Source of the DNA: Chiridota heheva
Lineage: Eukaryota; Echinodermata; Holothuroidea; Apodida; Chiridotidae
DNA: 64,000 nucleotides
Reading direction: 5' to 3'
Assembly: GCA_020152595.1 (NCBI GenBank)
Contig: JAIGNY010003259.1
Location: forward strand, 192,001-256,000
Within the stretch, counting starts at the first letter, position 1; every line of letters begins with the position of its first letter. Position numbers and translations under genes: made by a program. Below are positions 1 through 12,700 of the stretch, one piece after another. Below the pieces are notes generated by a model. The model did no database searches and was not told where the DNA came from. It was given only the letters and a program-made list of their open reading frames with translations.

Positions 1-638
1 CTCTGTCATATATGAAAAAATGAAAATCTATGGGAATATTTCTTTGAGAAGATATTCCCATTTGATGATATGATAGACATGTTGAAATCAGACTAGAAGC
101 AGCATAAAAATCCTCAAAAGATATTTGTGTGTGTTTTTCATTGAATTATTTTATGATTATAATGGTAGCTGGCGACTGTTGAATATGTAAGGAGAATATG
201 CAAATATGATCTAGCAAGGTAGCTGGGATTAACTTCTGAATAAATGTTGTTAAATGACGATGTATGATTTAAATTGGTAAAAAAAGTTACTTAAAGGGCA
301 ATTCTCTAACAAACGAGGTAAATGAAATTCAAATCCTGTGTTTTGATTGGTTGAAACACAATGGTACAATGTGCACTTACATTGATAGGCCAATCAGTAT
401 TGTTTTGGAATAAATTGTACGCCGCCACATTTTAATCACGATAGATGGCCTTTAAAAATTTGTATAGAATACCAAAATAGTTGTTAGGAAAGTGAGGTCG
501 TGACCTCATTATACTGTAGACTTTCTACACTTCATTTAGCATGCTTGATTCTTTACTTTGCAGTTTTCAATGCCTTTGTTCCCCAGATGATTTGAATTAA
601 TTTAAAAGTAACCTTTTTAAACCTTCTGCTCCTCACAG
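1..638 (+). other. IARS1 intron (partial); start is a foldback-element arm
   Basis: No coding segment is visible here. Bases 1-47 resemble the terminal arm of the foldback family best seen at 44554-45110 (aatgaaaatctatgggaatatt type). The rest is AT-rich unique-looking sequence with a pyrimidine tract before the acceptor at 638. Confidence 0.6.
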
Positions 639-734
639 CTGAAAGGCAAAGGAGCTTTTAGAGTCCTGACGGATAATTATGTGACTGATGACACTGGCAC
701 AGGAATTGTTCACCAGGCAGCATACTTTGGACAA
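639..734 (+). CDS. IARS1: IARS1 exon: end of CP1 editing domain
   Basis: This exon has 32 codons and is phase 0 at both ends (acceptor ctcacag, donor gtaaga). It carries the editing-domain signature [10 protein letters not shown]. The residue after HQA is Ala where animal and yeast IleRS normally have Pro (HQAPYFG-type motif; here HQAAYFG). The aspartates that follow this motif come from the next exon. Confidence 0.93.
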
Positions 735-3700
735 GTAAGAATCATGTGCTTCATAATAGAAATAATAATTACGTTAATTGTAATGATATAATGTTTTGAA
801 GGAGACATCAAATCTCAGGGTTTCCTTCTTGGTTACATGATAGAAGCAATAATTATAGGTCATGTGCCAAATTTACACATATTCCAAAGCAATCTAACAT
901 ATACTTTCCAATTAATTCTGTCAAAAATAACTTTTGTCTCCCAAAAATTACATTAACACTCTTCATGATGAAAATGCAAATGTACTTCTTTATAAATCTA
1001 TTTGAAATTTTCTGCCTTATAAGAAATTATTTTTCCTTTATGTGGGTCATAGATATTCATCTGTACATGATATCACTGAGTAATTGTTGCGATACCTTAA
1101 AAAGTTCATGTCAAGAGCATACTGAATAGAAAATTTAAAGCAGAATTATAAAGAACTCCATTATTTTGTGCTTACACTTAGGGCAAATGATGTAATAATT
1201 GTTCATGTATACTCTATATACTTAATGCACTGGAAGAACCCATTAATTATCCTGTGCTGAATGCATGAGGGTATCAAACCATGCACACACACTACATGTC
1301 TTGCCGGTGCTTCTAAGTTTTCCATTGTTTTCATGCGATGTACAATGTGCATATTCTTACATGACACGACGCGCGATAATGCTACGCGTGTTTATATTGT
1401 CATGATCTTAATCAAAATATTCCAATAGTGAAGGTTTGTGCATTTTTCAAATGTTTATCCCAAATTTTTGCAATTTTTGAAGAAAAAGAAAAAAGTTAAT
1501 ATATACATGGCTGATTCATAGTGCGCTATTTAGTTTTTGCTGATTTCTTTTATTAGATAATATGTTATATATGAACAGGGTCAATGAATAGCGCGCTATG
1601 CGTTCAGTACAGAATAATGCATAGAAGCTGGTTGCACAGATATCGCTGGATGCACTCGATCTCCGCCCTCGTGCATCACTCAATATGTGTCCAGCTTCTA
1701 TGCATTTATCCTGTACTAAACGCATCGCGTGTTGTTCATTTACCCTTTGATATTATTTCAGCACAACATGGCAACTTCCAAGTTACAAGTTTAATAAACA
1801 TGAATAACTTGAAAACAGAAGAAGCTTATAATATGCTGTTTTTGGCATTGTTTTTTTTTTTTAAGTTTCTATCACATATCAAGTTTAAATATTGGACTTT
1901 ATGTCTCTAACAATCACCATTTGTTTGTAATGGTACTATAGTTCTTGAAGGTTGACATATTACCTGGTAAAATTTGAAAATGTGAACGCCGGATTTGGAA
2001 TTAATCATAGAATTTCCCACGGTTCTGAAAAAAGGAGTTGAAAATCTTCCCATGGAAACTTCCCTCTTTTGCAATTTAATGTACTTTTTATCGCACAACT
2101 ACTTAGGGGACATTTTTAGAGTATATATTTACCACATTGTTGTTTACTCATGAAATCTAAACAATTTTTTTCTTTTTTAATTAATTTTTTTGTTCTACCT
2201 GGGAATTCCCAATTGTTTTGCGGGTTATAACGAATTACAGATTTGTTTTCCAGTTTTAGCGAAAGCTAAATTTTGACTTGAAGGTATGGACAGATAGTAA
2301 GTGAGCAACATTAGTAGCTTAAAGGGTGTAAAGTGTACTAAAAAACATGAAAACAGCAAAACATCTCATCATAATCGGTTAGAAAATGACTATTTCAAAT
2401 AATTTTAAAACTTGTGCAATATATTTTGTTACTCAAAATGGGACAAGAAGAAAATTCCTTACGTGAACTTAAAGTTTTTCCGATCATTTTAATGAGAGAA
2501 ATTGGGAATATCTTTGCAAACATACCGCACGTACATAAAATCCTAGTGCAGAGAAGTATATCCAATCAAATTTGAGTAGGCAGTTGTCCTGAAAGGGTTT
2601 GACAAAATGACATCATTTCCAGGCATGTCGTCAACATCAAGACATGATCAGACATGAATATACACTGAAACTTATTGTATAGTGTAGAGATTTGTATTGT
2701 GTACTTGCGTGATAATCTACTTACAATTTGGTGCTGAGGAAATGATTTAATACAAATCTTGGTTATTGTTATAAACAGGGCACAAAACTCATGGTCTCGA
2801 GAAAGGTTTCAAAAATTACTGGAGATTTGAAAATCGATCGTGTGATTTGACATAAAAGTCCAATCCTTTCCCATACTAATTGCTCGATTTTTTTCAACTT
2901 AGCATCGTTTTGGGGCAACTTTGGTGTACTTCCGAAAGTTGCGATAACAAATTTTCCGTTATTTAAAACATTTCTTACTCGCATGCCTGAACATTAGTGA
3001 GATTTATGCCCAATGTAGTGTTCCTTAACATATCTTGAAGGCGTTTAAGGTGCATAACAAGTAGGGCTAAATAGGTGAATCAAAGTAAAAGATGCCCTCA
3101 AAGCATAGTTGCGATTAATTATAAAATTTCCCACACTTCTGAATAAAGGTGTCTAAAAACTTTCCACGAAGAATCATGACAGAAATAATATTAATGTAGT
3201 GAATACATCTTTATGTGCTTTCCTCTTTTGCAATTAATGTACTGTTCATCACACAATTACATGAGGACATTTTTAGAGCACATATTTACCACTTATACTG
3301 TTGTTTACTCAAGAAACAAAAAATATATATATTTCTTCCTGCAAATTCACGATTTTCTCATGGTTATAACTGCCGGAATTGAAGATTTCGTCGAGCTCCG
3401 TCTCAAAAGTATTTTTAACTCCCTGCATAAAAAGCTTTATGCCCTTTATTAAAATTTGTCCAATTTTAGCATTTACACATGTAAACGGAAGCCATATTTG
3501 AGTGGAGGGTGGCAGTTTTGTGACTTTGAATCTCTCACATTGTACACGATTATTCTTACTATTTGATGTATCCTTTTGACAGGATGATTACCGCGTGTGT
3601 CTTGCAAATGGTGTGATCACCAAAGACATGCTTGTATGTCCAGTGGATGAAACTGGCCACTTCACAGAAGAAGTGACAGATTTTGCAGGACAGTATGTAA

Positions 3701-6700
3701 AGGTAATATGATATTCATAGCTTACTCAACAATTGGAAACTCACCTTAGAGCTCATTTTTCAGATCAATAATCACTTACATTCATTAATTTTTATTTATT
3801 GTCATGATATTGTAAAAATGATCAAGATAGCAAGTTAAAGTTTGCTTTTTACAAATGACCACAATGATTTTGCAAAGTTTCCTATAATTTAAAAGCAAAC
3901 ATTAATGCAAAGTTATTCAAAGTGACGAATAAAATGTTCGGAAAAAGAATTTGTTGATAGTGTCAGTGTTATAATTGTTCTATCATATGTTTGTAAAAGA
4001 AGTATATCTTTTAGAGGAATGATGTTATTTTATCTTCACTTTGATGACAGGATGCAGATAAGAACATCATGAAATGGCTGAAGCATAATGGTCGATTGGT
4101 AGATCAGAGGACATTCAAGCATAGCTACCCGTTTTGCTGGAGGTCTGAGACACCTCTCATCTATAAAGCAGTTTCCAGCTGGTTTGTTCGAGTTGAAAAC
4201 ATTGTGGATAGACTGATAGCAAATAACCATGAGACGTACTGGTGGGTGTAACTTGTTAATACTTGAAAAATGAGTCAATGCTGGCATATTTTTGCATCCT
4301 TAACTGAAACTTTGGGATGCATTATATTTGTGAAAGAAAACCCTTCCCACAATTGTATATATTTATATATATATGAAAAAATTGCAATCTATATATTGTT
4401 CGGAATTAATAATAAACTTTCTCATGGTAGAAATCTTCCACAAAAAAATTGCGACCAAAATAATATTACTGTAATGAATACATCTTTATATACTTCCCTC
4501 TTTCACAATTAATGTACTTTTCATCGCTTAATTACAGGGGGATATTTTTTACCACGTATACTGGTGTTTTTACTTGGAAAATCCTTCAATTTTTTTTTTC
4601 TTTTCTCAAAGTATTGCCGATTTTACTGCTGTTATAGCTGCCAAAACCATAGATTTTTCCCAGCTCCGTAAATGTAAATATACATTGTAAATATGTCATT
4701 AGCCTCACTGGGTTAGATTTCTTACCTGGGTGCCACATTATGTACTAGGTTTAATTCCTTTAATACCTGGGTGTAACAGTGTGTTCTTGAGCAACACACT
4801 TCATTTCTAATTGCTCCAGTTGACACGGCTTTGAAGTGAGCACCAGGTTGCTAAGAGTCTGCTCAGTTTGGGTCAAGTACTCTATCTGCTTGGCGAGCTC
4901 TTCCAAAAAAAACCTCCGGATAAAATAATCTCCTTTCTTCATCATGCTTTCCTCTACAACCATATTTAGTCCTCCTTTCCCACCCCTTCTCTCTCTACAT
5001 TGTTTTTCCACTCATACACCTCTTCTCTCATTCCCACCTTTCTGGCTTTTAGTTCTCGTGTTTTTCTCAATATCCCCCTGTTTACTCTCCTTCCTTCCTA
5101 CCTCTGGAATGATCTAACCTCTCAGGCACAATTTGACCCTTACTGTTGTGGTGCTGTTAAACTCTCATCAAACAAACAAACTGAAGGCTTTACCTGCCAT
5201 TTAGAAATTGCAAATAGCAGTGAATGACATGATTATGGTAGAATATTGAATATTTTGTAGGTAAGGCAACAAAGGTCAAGAGATTACAGCTCTCATTTTT
5301 CCAATTTAAATAACCATTTGCAGGGTGCCCAATTTTGTGAAGGAGAAACGTTTTGCCAACTGGCTTAGGGATGCGCATGACTGGGCGATTTCTAGGAACC
5401 GCTACTGGGGAACGCCAATCCCTCTGTGGGTCAGCGATGATTTTGAAGAGATTGTTTGCATTGGCTCGATAAAGGAATTGGAAGAGCTGACTGGTACAGA
5501 GATCACAGACTTGCATCGAGAAAGGTAAAGCTTTTATTTTGGGCAACACAATTTCATTTTAAAATTTGGTCTAGTTACCTGTTTAATACCAGTGCTAATC
5601 ATTCTGGTATTTAGGTTACATCTGTTATCTATGGTATCTTTTGTATATTGATTTAACACTAGTGTTGATAGGAAAGCTGTTTATATTACTTACTATCTTG
5701 TGTTTAAAGAATTAGTTCAGTGGTCAGGCAAGTTAATCTTATATGAAAGAGGACTTTGGAAAAAACAAAATGGTGAATAAAGCATTCAAAATTATTATTC
5801 CATTAAGAAGATATCTAAGTTTAAATTTTGGTATATTTGTGTAGTACTGACTGAAATCAGACAAGCTTTATGTATTCTATCATATTTTGTGACTCAAAAA
5901 CCATGGGATATGTCAAAAAAGTAGTAAAACTGAATCTAGGAAGGATATTTATAATATAGCACCTTGAGAAAGTTTGAGGGAAAATGATTTAAATAAAAAA
6001 AATATAAAAAAATAAACTTCCTTTAAAATACATTAACAATCGTTAGGAATGTGAAGATAAGGCCGCCAACTTTCCATAGTAGACTAACTACACCAGTCAT
6101 TTCTACAAAGATAAGACAGAGCATTAAACTTGAATATCTCCTGAACGGAATAAGATTTTTGAAGCCTTTCCTCACCATTTTGTTTCTTTTGAAGTCCTCT
6201 TTCATATAAGATGGACATGCCTGACCACTGAACTAATCCTTTAAGACAAGTTTATAGCAAATTTGTTTATAGTTTCTTTAAAGAATATAGAAAGGTTGAT
6301 ATATTCAACACAAAGAGCATTCACTTCTGAACAGAATAACCTTGTACTTACCACAAAAGCACTTGTTGTTTCTGACAAACTGCTAGTCAAAGTTTGGAGA
6401 ATGTATCCTAAACTTATGATGTATGATCGAGAAGGCACCCCAAAATCTGTAATGTTATTCTTTAAATTTCCATTCTAAATTTCAGTCACTGAATTTCATC
6501 TGACTTGTTTTCTCCCAATTAAATTTTGATGAAGGGTTAGATGGAGATTCAAAGCCTCCTGGTCATATTCAACTGCTCCCGTGAAGAGAATGTTGATGAA
6601 GGATTGAAAAGCAAGAACTTACCATAAAAAGGAAATTCATAAAATTGTCTCTTTCTGATGCCGCAAATCCACATAGAAATATGCATAATTTATCATAAGA

Positions 6701-9700
6701 GGGTTTTTATTTTCAAAATACTGTAAAAAGGTTGATTTAAATTAATTTTGAAGCTTTTTCCTGGGTTTGTAGCTTATTTTTTGCCAAGTTGTTGCAATCA
6801 ATCTGTTCAGAGATCTTTTTTTTTTCCATTTCGTAAAATTTCGTGAAGACATTAAGAAGTAACCTTTTAAACTTCAGTTTTGATAAATGGAAACTAGAGT
6901 AACATTTTAGCAGTTTTATGAATATATTAAATGTGCTGACTAATAGTTTGTAATTTGTTGTCACATGTTTCTTCATGAAACCATTTTAATTTGTATTTAC
7001 ATGCAAAGTAAGTTGTATTCTGAAATTCTGAATAGCACAAGAAAAGGTCATCACCTATTTCTGTTCCAATTTACACCGTTTTCTCCAATTTTTGAGGCCT
7101 CACTGTTTGAACACACATTCCTTTACTTAATTTTGACAGGCCCTTATGACACAGTTCCCCTAAGACCATGGGCCCACCCCCTATCTCAGCGGCACTGCTT
7201 GTCTGTATGCCAGTGTGCTCTTTCAACTAACCATATTAATTGAACTACAGTAATTGCTGGCTGAAAATCCTATCAAGCTTATTTTTGTGCTGGAACCAAA
7301 CGAAACATGATATAGATTTCTAGAGATATTTAAAGAAATTGATATAAATCCTATTCTACATGATATACAATTTATCACTTTTTCAGCGTGGATGGTTTGA
7401 CAATACCCTCCAAGAGACCAGGCCACCCTCCTCTCAAGAGAATCTCTGCTGTGTTTGATTGCTGGTTTGAAAGTGGCAGGTAATCATCTTTTCAAATTGT
7501 TTTTGTACTCCACTTGAAGGACAATAGATTCTTCATCAAGGCATTTAATAAAAAGTTAAAATCTATACTAGAGCCATGAGGGTGCTAAACCCCAGTTTCC
7601 CTGTCAAAGCGGATAAGAGCACATGGCTCTCCCTGGACTGGACACCAGTCCATCGCAGGTCTCTCCAGCAGTGCTGGTACTCACTTTACAGCTGAGTGAA
7701 CTGGAGCTAGTAGAGCAAAGTGTCTTGCTCAAGGACGCAATGCAGGGCTTGCAGTCAGTGCCTTTCTCATACGAGCATATAGCCTTTCGCAAATGAGCAT
7801 ATGTACCAAAGCATGTGCAAGGCATGGTTCAGTAAAAATTGCTATTGTTAGATAGCATTGGTAGACCTTAAAATCATAAAATAAAAAATGCCATAGGAAA
7901 TATCAAGAATAATGAGATCTCAAAATTTTGAACCAAAATAAAAAAATTCTCCAGCAATTCACAAACATCTATTGTCTAAGAATAAATGGTCTAACTCTGA
8001 CTTTTTTAGGGTCATATTACAGAATTTTGAGAAAAAGTACATTAAAAAAAGGGTAAATCTCAAAAATTGCTAAAAATTTATAAAAAATCTTTTTTTTCCT
8101 TTTAAATCTTACAATAACTTCAAGATCACATTTTTGCTTCAAAATCAAACATTCAAGTCCTAAGACTTAATAGTATGGTTTCTGGTCTAATTTTTATAAT
8201 CGGTACCTGCGATCTTTTGTTCTGGAGAAATTTCTTCAAAATTTCATTTTTGACCTGTTTTTTTTTTTTTCTCAAAAAAAATTGTGTACCCAAACCGTAC
8301 ATTACACATGCTTCATTGAACCGCCATTCGAAAGTGCTTGAAATTTCCTTTCATTTGATATATAAATAAAGGCATACCCCCCTCTATTTAGAAGCTTTCC
8401 TGTAATTTTTTTATCTCACCTTCCCAATTTGAACGACTATGTCGTCATGGAGGAAAAATGTACGGCTAGCACCCAAGCGCTCCAGGTTCGAGTCTCACCG
8501 TGACCTCTGCGTAATTATTTTTCTGCTGCAGCTTTAATCAATTTTGATGTTTTTCATGTTTCTTTTCTTTCCAAAAATTATAGATTAGTATTGGAAAATA
8601 AATTTTATAAAGAATATAGATATGTAACACAAATCTCTGTTTTTAATATTGACAAGAAGTTAAAACTTCTGCAAAGATTGACCATTTCTTGACCAAATTT
8701 AGCTGAAAATTGCTTAATTTGCATATTTTTGTGTAATATTTCCTAAAATGGCTTTCATTACTCAAAAGATAAATATCTTAGCCTCTATTCCAACCAAACT
8801 TGTAACGAAAGAAAATGAAATAAAAGTTGTCAAAAATGCATTTGAAAAAAGTTACGAAAATTGGGCTCGCTTTTTTATAGCCCTGGTAGAGTAAGGGTTA
8901 AAATAAGCCAACTGCCCATGGCAATACATGCGAACAAACAACAGTCAAGTTGTTTGTGAGAATTGATAGGAACACATGGGCAGACCTTCAAAAAAAATTA
9001 TAGTTCTAGTCGTTATAACAACAAGAAAATTGGAAATTCTCCGGAAGAAAATTTTGTTTTCATTAAAAAGATAATAATGATTTTTTTATAAAGATTACTG
9101 GAGTTAAGTAAACAACAGTATAATGTGGTAAATATGTGCTCTAAAAATGTCCCCAATGTAATTGTGTGATGAAAAGTACATTGAATTGCAAAAGAGGGAA
9201 AGATATTATTAATTACATTAATATTATTTCTGTCGTAATTTTTTATGGGAAGATTTTTGACACCTTTATTTAGAACCGTGAGAAATTTTACAATTAATTC
9301 CAACTCTGCAATTGGAATATGAGTACAAAGGGATTATGGACTTGATCTTTCTTCCAATTATGATTTTTTTTGTAGATTGTCCAGTTTCATATCTAAATAC
9401 ACTTGGCACTCATTCCAATATCATCAAAAATGTATTTAAATGGTGGAAAAAGTCTCCTTCCAACATGTTTATATTCTGTTGAAGAAAGATGAATTGAACT
9501 AGAAAACGGCTTCTGAGAAAATGTGTAAGGCCTAAAGAAGTATTTGTTGCCCTGCTCCGCTGCCCCTAACTTGCCGAAAAAATAATCCATACGCTTGAAA
9601 ATGAAGCCTATCACCCACAAGAGCTTGTGATAGAATACAAAGTTGTCCTTCCTGTTTGTAAGGAGTGTGTCTTGCAAGGGAGAGAAAATCCCAAATCACA

Positions 9701-12700
9701 CAAGAAGCATAAATGAGATATAAAAACTGAGCAAAATTATAGGAACAAACAGTATGGAAATAAAGTGAAGGGTCTTAAGTCTGTTGTATAAATGTTCTAG
9801 ATGCTAAACCCTAAGTGATTTAGTCTGGATCACAAGCGTTGTGAGAAAAAATGCCATTTCAGTGTTCTGTGGGGGAAAAAGAAAACTTCTTTTCCGCCCA
9901 CTCCTGCCTTACAATTTTCCACAAGAAAGGGCAACATTTATATTACCCATCTTAGAATAGGTCACACCCACCTCACTCACTCCCACCTCCTTATAGGCTC
10001 CCCCAACCCCTCTGCAACAATTGCCACTACACCCTTACAGTCCATCACGTTCTCCTTGCTTGCCCCTGTACAACCTTCCCAGAGCTTCACTCCTCCCCAC
10101 AACTCAATTGCCTAGTTCTTCCACAAAAACCCTCCAGATAAAGTGATCTTCTTCCTTCATCATGCTTCCCTCTACAACCATATTTAGTCCTCCTCTCCCA
10201 CCCCCTCTCTCTGCTTTGTTTTTTTCACCCATGCACCTCCTCTTTCGATCCCAGCATTCTGGTTTTAGTTCTCGTATTTCGCTCAATCTCCCCCTGTTTT
10301 CTTTCTTCCCTACCTCTAGAATGATCTAACCTCTCAGGCATAATTTGACCCTCATTGTCGTGGTGCCGTTAAGCCCTCATCAAACAAACAAAGGGCAAAC
10401 AAATAATTTATTTTTGGGCCTAATATATTATGGCATGCATGTAAATTGCTGAGGAGTTGTAGGAACATAACATCATTCTCCGCATGGGCATTTTCTGCTG
10501 GGGGACCTAAACAAACTACCCACTGAGAATAAAAACATAAATAACTTAAATCTAATTAAAAGAAAACGTTTAGATATATTTTCTTCTCCAGACTTTTCAT
10601 TAACTTTTTCCTTCAATTTTTTTTATATTCCTGGTTTGTAAAGTCCTGCTGAGTGTAATTTTTCCTGTACAAGCAAGTGCTGCATAAGTTTAAATGATGA
10701 TAATAAATAGATAATAACGTGATTTATTCTTCATTTCCCCAATTGCACAGTATGCCGTACGCCCAAGCCCACTACCCATTTGAGAACAAGAAGGAATTTG
10801 AGGATTGTTTTCCAGCTGATTTCATCGCGGAGGGCATTGACCAGACCCGAGGATGGTAAGACAGATTACAATTGTTTTAAAAACATTTGATTCACGATAG
10901 TGCCAATTTTGACTGAGTAACATTTCAATTTTTCCATTAAAGGATTAGTTCAGTGGTCAAGCAACTGGTGTCTTGTCAGGGATTGTGTTGGGAATTTGTC
11001 AATATTTCAACCAATCAAAGACATTGAACTGTAATGTATCTTTATCTCCATGATAACACAATATCTGACCTTTAGTTGATTTGTTACAACTCTCCATGTA
11101 ACAAAAATGTCACCCTTTTGTGTCATGTTATATATGCTACACAGATGCCCTAAAGTGTGAGGATGTGCTTGTTTTGGAGTGGTGATTTCATTAATATTAA
11201 AAAGTGAACGAGGTTCAATTTAAAGTTCTTTGATTGGTCGTAGATCCAGAACGACATGTCCTATGGAATAAACGTAATCTGATTAGATTATCAGAGCATA
11301 AGGAATAAATATGATGTACTGTATAAGGAGATTTATAGGTATTGCCCAGCTTGATGACATTCATGATTAACAGTGATGGAGCAAGATATAATTTTGCTGC
11401 CAACAAATTTGAAATATGTCTTTAGACATCCCTGTCAAATGTGTTCATTTATGTTTTGAATTAAACATGAGTAAATATCTAAATTAAAAGTTTTCAAGTT
11501 TGCATGTCAAGTGATCGAATGTTGCATGTATATTTCCCCCTAAGGTTTTACACCCTTCTTGTGCTGTCTACTGCCCTCTTTGATAAGCCCCCATTCAAGA
11601 ATCTAATCGTGAATGGACTTGTGCTCGCCTCTGACGGACAGAAGATGAGCAAGAGAAAGAAGAACTACCCTGATCCAATGCAGGTTGTTGAAAAATACGG
11701 AGCTGATGCCATTAGGTGAGTGAGTTTGTGCAAGTTTTAAAGGTCTACGGACGTGTAGCAATTTATGTATTGCTTGTAAGAGCATTAAAATATGAGCAGA
11801 TCAGTTTTGATTTTTGAAGAAAGAAAAAAATAATACTTTTAGTCTTTGAGTTATGGCTGATCAAATTTTGATCAATTATTGATTTATTGCAAAATTTGTG
11901 ATTGGGCTAACAGCTCAGAATCTTTATGTAATTCTTTTCATTTCTCGTCTAAAATTAAGTCACTGAAAATCACGGAAAGTCTATTTTTACTAGAAATTGA
12001 TTGGAGAGGGGGTAGGGGTTATGGTAAAGACTCAAAACCTTGGGCAGAATTTGCTGTACCACTTCAAAGAATTATGATAGACAAGTCAAAATAGGGTTTA
12101 CATAAGAAAACACCAAGGTCGCCCTGAGATACATCACAAAATTTGCATGAAATATGCAAATCGATGCCTGAGATTTAAAAACTCTGTAAAGTGGTCAATG
12201 TTTAACTGATTTTTGGTGAGCATGGAAGGCATAATGCAAACCTATGTAATGGCGATTTTTTCCGTCTGGCCATATGGGATTCAGTTCATATGTGGAAGAT
12301 TGATTGCCCATGGACTGCAGATGTGCCCTATTATTTTTGGCAGCAATGTCATGCATATTAATGAGTAGACAAGGCATAAAGTTAAAATCTTAAAATGCTC
12401 ATATTTTAACAACCACATGTCTGTTTTGTTTCATATTTGAAATAATTTTGTCAGCAAGTGTATTAGAGCTGTGAGCGTTTAGGGATTTTAGTAAACGTGT
12501 ACACGCCAAAAAAAGCGGCGTGTATCGTGTACACGAGTTTAGTACCGTAATTTTCGGAAATACACCAAAATTGCTCCAAAACTACAAGGAAGTAAAAAAA
12601 TCGCACAACCAGTATGGCAAAAGTACTGACTGCATTGCCCAAATAGACGCTGAGTTTTGCTTTCCAAATCATAAAAAGTTGACTTCTACAGTATTAATCA

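Larger units (their letters stand above)
735..3582 (+). other. IARS1 intron with a hairpin MITE and two repeat-A copies
   Basis: This intron contains the palindromic element 1578-1745 and repeat-A copies at 1997-2156 and 3113-3316. No coding sequence was recognised in the remaining AT-rich DNA. Confidence 0.7.
4242..5323 (+). other. IARS1 intron with repeat A and a LINE 3' end
   Basis: It holds repeat A copy 3 (4405-4578) and a truncated LINE end (4896-5182). Nothing else was recognised. Confidence 0.65.
5525..7386 (+). other. IARS1 intron with foldback element B
   Basis: It contains foldback B copy 1 (5704-6244) and, at about 6440-6790, a copy of a dispersed repeat also seen at 25715-26090, 34790-35200 and (inverted) 52280-52560. 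The shared landmarks are a 'tttctcccaattaaattttg'-like core and a Ggtcatattcaactgctccc-type stretch. No coding sequence was found. Confidence 0.6.
7480..10750 (+). other. IARS1 intron with several repeats
   Basis: It contains a conserved repeat block (7570-7825), a piggyBac-like element copy (~7990-8897), inverted repeat A (9099-9302) and a LINE 3' end (10116-10391). The remaining ~1 kb is AT-rich with no recognised feature. Confidence 0.65.

Noticed and set aside
7570..7825. 73-codon minus-strand Cys-rich frame as a small gene
   Set aside because: It lies in a repeat block common in other genomes; no signal peptide or cysteine framework is convincing.
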